From: Oscillospiraceae bacterium
Lineage (GTDB): Bacteria > Bacillota > Clostridia > Oscillospirales > CAG-272
Assembly (NCBI GenBank): GCA_015064095.1
Contig: SVSW01000015.1
Coordinates: forward strand, 1-32,099
Length of the DNA: 32,099 nt
Reading direction: 5' to 3'
Below the pieces are notes generated by a model. That model was not told the origin of the DNA. It ran no database searches and worked only from the letters and a program-made list of their open reading frames with translations. How positions within the stretch are numbered: the stretch's first letter is position 1; each line of letters begins with the position of its first letter. A program made the position numbers and the translations under genes. Shown piece by piece: positions 28,091 to 32,099 of this stretch.

Positions 28091-30469
28091 ATGAATTTGT
28101 CAATGAAATGGCTCGCGGAGTTTGTTCCCGAGCTTAATACAGATGCAAAAAATTATTCAAATCTACTCACCGACACAGGCTCTAAGGTCGAGGGCTACGA
28201 GCTCCTCGGCGATGATATAAAAAACGTCGTTGTCGGAAAGATAGAAAAAATGACCCGCCATGAAAACAGCGATCATCTTTGGGTCTGCCAGGTAAACATT
28301 GGCGACAAGACCGTTCAGATCGTCACCGGCGCGCAGAATGTTTTTGAGGGCGCGCTCGTTCCGGCGGCCGTTGCTCCTGCCGATCTGCCAAACGGCGTTA
28401 AGATCAAGGCTGGCAAGCTGCGCGGCGTTGAGTCGAACGGTATGCTCTGCTCGATCGGCGAGCTTAATCTCACCGAGCATGATATGCCCGGTGCTAACAA
28501 TGACGGTATTCTTATTCTCGGAGAGGAATTTGCCGATAAGGTCGGTGAGGATATCTGCAAGGCTCTTATGCTGAACGACACCTCAGTTGAGTTTGAGATC
28601 ACGTCAAATCGCCCCGATTGCCTTTCGATGATCGGTCTTGCACGCGAAAGTGCCGTGACCTTCGGTCTGCCCCTCGTGCTTCACACCCCCGAGGTCAAAG
28701 GCTCGGGCGACAGCATAAACAACTATATTTCGGTCAGAAACGACGCTCCCGATCTATGCTTCAGGTACAGCGCTCGCGTTGTTAAGAATATCAAGATCGA
28801 GCCGTCGCCCATGTGGCTGCGCCGCCGTTTGCGCGCTTGCGGCGTTCGCCCGATCAACAATATCGTTGATATTACGAACTATGTAATGCTTGAATACGGT
28901 CAGCCGATGCACGCGTTCAATCACGCTTGCCTTGACGGCTCAGAGATCATCGTTCGCCGTGCCGCCGAGGGTGAAAGCTTCAAATCTCTTGACGACATAG
29001 ATCATACGCTTGATAATTCAATGCTCGTTATCGCCGATAAGACCCGTGCTGTCGCACTCGCAGGTGTTATGGGCGGTGCTAACAGCGAGATCACAGATGA
29101 CACAAAGACCGTTGTCTTCGAAAGCGCGAATTTCCTCGGCACGAACGTCCGCGTCACGGCAAAAAAGCTCGGTATGAGGACCGAAAGTTCCGCACGCTTT
29201 GAAAAGGGTCTTGACCCCGAAAACACAATGCCCGCGCTTGCCCGTGCTTGCGAGCTTGTTGAAATGCTCGGCGCAGGCGAGGTCGTTGACGGCGTTATCG
29301 ACGTTTATCCAACACCCGCCGTGCCCGTCAAGCTTCCGCTTGAGGTCGACCGTATAAATGCATTCCTCGGTACATCTCTTTCCGAAGAATATATGACCGA
29401 GATTCTTACAAAGCTTGAATGCAAGGTCGAAAACGGCATTATAACCGTTCCGAGCTTCCGATCCGATCTTAACTGCATGCAGGATATAGCAGAGGAGATA
29501 ATCAGGATCTACGGTTACAACAAAATCGAGTCTACTTACATCAATGCCGCAATGACCCGCGGCGGCAGAACCGCACGACAGACCTTTGAACACGATCTTA
29601 CCACTTCAATGCGCGCTATCGGATTTGACGAGATCCAGACGTTCTCGTTCATTAGTCCGAAATACTACGAGAAGATAAATCTTCCCGAAGAAAAGCGCCG
29701 TTCGGTCGTTATCTCCAATCCTCTCGGCGAGGACACAAGCGTTATGCGCACGACCGCCCTGCCCTCCATGCTTGAGATCCTTGCAAGAAACGCGAGCTTT
29801 AATAACGCAAACGCAAAGCTTTGGGAGCTTGCAAAGATCTATATACCGAACGAAAACGCCGACGAGCTGCCCGACGAGCCGAAATGCATGACTGTCGGTA
29901 TGTACGGCGACTGTGATTTCTATTCGCTTAAAGCTGTGTGCGAAAAGATATTTGCGCTGGCAGGGGTCGTTGCCGAATACGAGGCTTGCACCGATAATGC
30001 GGCATACCACCCCGGACGCTGTGCAAATGTCACGGTTAAAGGAAAGGCGCTTGCCACGCTCGGTCAGATCCACCCGACAGTTGCGGCAAATTACGGCTTC
30101 TCCACCTCTGTTTTCTGCGCAGAGATAGACCTTGAAGCTCTGTTCTCGTTTGCCGGCGGTGTAACGGAATATAAGCCTTTGCCGAAGTTCCCTGCCTCCA
30201 CTCGCGATTTCTCGTTCGTTTGCGATGACGCCCTTGAGGTCGGCAGGATCGAAAAGATTATGAAAAAAGCCGGCGGCAAGCTCACGGAAAATATTGAGCT
30301 GTTCGATATTTATCGCGGCTCTCAGATCGGTGATGGCAAAAAGAGCGTTTCGATGCGCGCAACTCTGCGCGCGGCAGACCGCACGCTCACAGTCGAGGAG
30401 GTTGACAAGGTTTCGCAGAAGATCCTGCGCGCACTTGAGACCGAGCTCGGCATCACTTTGAGATCCTAA
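28091..30469 (+). CDS. pheT: Phenylalanine--tRNA ligase beta subunit
   Basis: 792 aa; N-terminal tRNA-binding fold (VVGKIEKMTRHENSDHLWVCQVNIGDKTVQIVTGAQNV), B3/B4, B5 (RINAFLGTSLSEEYMTEILTKLEC) and FDX-ACB C-terminus (KFPASTRDFSFVCDD). Confidence 0.97.
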   Translation: MNLSMKWLAEFVPELNTDAKNYSNLLTDTGSKVEGYELLGDDIKNVVVGKIEKMTRHENSDHLWVCQVNIGDKTVQIVTGAQNVFEGALVPAAVAPADLPNGVKIKAGKLRGVESNGMLCSIGELNLTEHDMPGANNDGILILGEEFADKVGEDICKALMLNDTSVEFEITSNRPDCLSMIGLARESAVTFGLPLVLHTPEVKGSGDSINNYISVRNDAPDLCFRYSARVVKNIKIEPSPMWLRRRLRACGVRPINNIVDITNYVMLEYGQPMHAFNHACLDGSEIIVRRAAEGESFKSLDDIDHTLDNSMLVIADKTRAVALAGVMGGANSEITDDTKTVVFESANFLGTNVRVTAKKLGMRTESSARFEKGLDPENTMPALARACELVEMLGAGEVVDGVIDVYPTPAVPVKLPLEVDRINAFLGTSLSEEYMTEILTKLECKVENGIITVPSFRSDLNCMQDIAEEIIRIYGYNKIESTYINAAMTRGGRTARQTFEHDLTTSMRAIGFDEIQTFSFISPKYYEKINLPEEKRRSVVISNPLGEDTSVMRTTALPSMLEILARNASFNNANAKLWELAKIYIPNENADELPDEPKCMTVGMYGDCDFYSLKAVCEKIFALAGVVAEYEACTDNAAYHPGRCANVTVKGKALATLGQIHPTVAANYGFSTSVFCAEIDLEALFSFAGGVTEYKPLPKFPASTRDFSFVCDDALEVGRIEKIMKKAGGKLTENIELFDIYRGSQIGDGKKSVSMRATLRAADRTLTVEEVDKVSQKILRALETELGITLRS

Positions 30470-30472
30470 TTG

Positions 30473-30503
30473 AAAAAGACCGACTTTTGTCGGTCTTTTT
30501 TAA
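30473..30503 (+). terminator. Intrinsic terminator after pheT
   Basis: aaaaagaccgac-tttt-gtcggtctttttt. Confidence 0.9.
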
Positions 30504-30510
30504 ATTTCTC

Positions 30511-30539
30511 TTGACATTTTTTTTGATTTGTGATATCAT
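30511..30539 (+). promoter_or_regulatory. Promoter of valS T-box leader (TTGACA-N17-TATCAT)
   Basis: -35 30511-30516, -10 30534-30539, 17-bp spacer. Confidence 0.7.
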
Positions 30540-30545
30540 TTATGA

Positions 30546-30777
30546 GATAACGCAAAGATGCGGAGTAGTATGCGCTAAATTTTGTTTCAGAGAGCCGGCG
30601 GTTCGGTGCGAGTCGGCACAAAATGCGCAGAAGTCGCCGCGGAGCGGCGGCGGTGAACGATTTTTCGATAACCGACGACGGTTTGCCCCGTTAAAGCACA
30701 AAAGATGCCGAGCTTTCGGCTAAAATTCAGGTGGTACCGCGTTCTCCACGCCCTGATCGGGCTTGGGGATTTTTTAT
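30546..30777 (+). promoter_or_regulatory. T-box leader upstream of valS
   Basis: T-box sequence AGGTGGTACCGCG at 30729-30741; stem I: specifier loop AGTAGTA opposite GAAGTCG flanked by tgcgg/ccgcg and tgcgc/gcgca; Val specifier GTC at 30633-30635; terminator tccacgccctgatcgggcttgggga + T-run. Confidence 0.93.
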
Positions 30778-30804
30778 TTTGAAATCAACAAAGGAGTTAT
30801 AAAT

Positions 30805-32099
30805 ATGAGCGAGCTTCCAAAAACATATGCCCCCTCGGAATTTGAGGAGCGCATATACAAAAATTGGTGTGAGAAAAAGTATTTCACACCGAAGGTCGAT
30901 AAAACGAAACCGTCCTATTCGATAGTCATTCCGCCTCCCAACATCACAGGCCAGCTCCATATGGGTCATGCGCTTGACAATACCTTGCAGGATATTCTCA
31001 TTCGATACAAGAGAATGAGCGGTTACAGCACGCTTTGGCTGCCGGGAACCGACCATGCATCGATCGCCACCGAGGCTAAGATCGTTGAGGCAATGCGCAA
31101 AGAGGGACTCACAAAAGAAGACCTCGGCCGCGAGGGATTTCTTGAGCGCGCTTGGGATTGGAAAGCACAGTACGGCGGCAGGATCATAGAACAGCTCAAA
31201 AAAATGGGCTCGTCCTGCGACTGGTCGCGCGAGCGCTTCACGCTCGACGAGGGTTGCAGCCGCGCCGTTCGCGAGGTGTTCACACGCCTTTACGAAAAAG
31301 GACTTATATACCGCGGCGAGCGCATCATAAACTGGTGCCCTCACTGCAAGACCTCGATCTCAAACGCCGAGGTGGATTATACCGAGCAGGATAGCCATTT
31401 CTGGCACATTCGCTACCCACTTGTCGGAGGCGGCGGATTTGTTGAAGTAGCAACAACGCGTCCTGAAACCATGCTCGGCGATACTGCTGTTGCCGTCAAT
31501 CCCGAGGACGAGCGCTATAAACATCTCATCGGCAAATACTGCGTGCTGCCGCTTGTCGGCCGCCGTATCCCGATCGTTGCCGACGAGCACGCACAGCTCG
31601 ATAAGGGCACGGGCTGCGTTAAGATCACGCCCGCCCACGACCCGAACGACTTTGAGGTCGGACGCCGCCAAAAGCTGCCGATGGAGGTCGTGCTCACGGA
31701 AGACGCCAAGATCACTGACAACTATCCGAAATATGCAGGCATGGATCGCTACGAGGCAAGAAAAGCCATCGTTGAGGATCTCCGCGCCGGCGGATACCTT
31801 TGCGAGATCGAAGATCTCAAGCACGAGGTCGGCACTTGCTATCGCTGCGGAACAACGATCGAGCCCATGATCAGCCTTCAGTGGTTTGTCAAGATGGAAC
31901 CGCTTGCAAAGCCCGCTATCGAGGCGGTGCGCGACGGTCGTATCAAATTCGTTCCCGAGCGCTTTGACAAAAACTATTTCCATTGGATGGAAAATACACA
32001 GGATTGGTGCATTTCGCGTCAGCTTTGGTGGGGTCACAGAATTCCCGCATTCTACTGCGACGACTGCGGCGAGACTGTGGTCACGGGGGGCGAAAACCC
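30805..32099 (+). CDS. valS: Valine--tRNA ligase, C-terminus beyond window
   Basis: ATG 30805 with aaaggag; [108 protein letters not shown]. Confidence 0.97.
   Translation, partial: MSELPKTYAPSEFEERIYKNWCEKKYFTPKVDKTKPSYSIVIPPPNITGQLHMGHALDNTLQDILIRYKRMSGYSTLWLPGTDHASIATEAKIVEAMRKEGLTKEDLGREGFLERAWDWKAQYGGRIIEQLKKMGSSCDWSRERFTLDEGCSRAVREVFTRLYEKGLIYRGERIINWCPHCKTSISNAEVDYTEQDSHFWHIRYPLVGGGGFVEVATTRPETMLGDTAVAVNPEDERYKHLIGKYCVLPLVGRRIPIVADEHAQLDKGTGCVKITPAHDPNDFEVGRRQKLPMEVVLTEDAKITDNYPKYAGMDRYEARKAIVEDLRAGGYLCEIEDLKHEVGTCYRCGTTIEPMISLQWFVKMEPLAKPAIEAVRDGRIKFVPERFDKNYFHWMENTQDWCISRQLWWGHRIPAFYCDDCGETVVTGGEN

Noticed and set aside
1-32099. CRISPR arrays, prophage, transposases, retrons, toxin-antitoxin or other defence systems
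   Set aside because: No regularly spaced repeats, integrase/transposase motifs, reverse transcriptase motifs or defence-type domains were recognised. AddAB is treated as housekeeping recombination.

Overview
The window is 32.1 kb of what looks like core chromosome from a spore-forming, Clostridia-like Firmicute (inferred from gpr, spoIIP, T-box leaders and gene content). No rRNA, tRNA, CRISPR array, transposon or prophage was recognised. From left to right it contains: a two-component system (HK cut by the left edge, OmpR-type RR); a rightward queG-like / membrane protein / addB / addA operon; a leftward ThrE-type exporter plus TIM-barrel sugar-phosphate isomerase-like gene; a divergent gene whose product has an AroE (shikimate dehydrogenase) plus AroK (shikimate kinase) fusion layout; a leftward lipoprotein and a diacylglycerol-kinase-family gene; rny; spoIIP and gpr; a family 5 solute-binding lipoprotein; an MBL-fold hydrolase / gltX / glnS unit; and two T-box-controlled aminoacyl-tRNA synthetase units, pheS-yitT-pheT and valS (cut by the right edge). 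The strongest candidate for something undescribed is the AroE-AroK fusion at 12331-13506. It keeps the two-domain layout, but by eye it appears to have lost nearly all catalytic and ligand-binding motifs in both halves, including the AroE Lys and Asp and the kinase P-loop, while remaining an intact, well-flanked ORF. Second-tier observations are the YitT-type membrane gene inserted between pheS and pheT under a T-box, the palindrome joining the thrE/pseudo-aroEK divergent promoters, an 11-bp-phased direct repeat upstream of the response regulator, and a possible forespore sigma promoter for gpr. All family calls come from reading motifs by eye; no searches were run.
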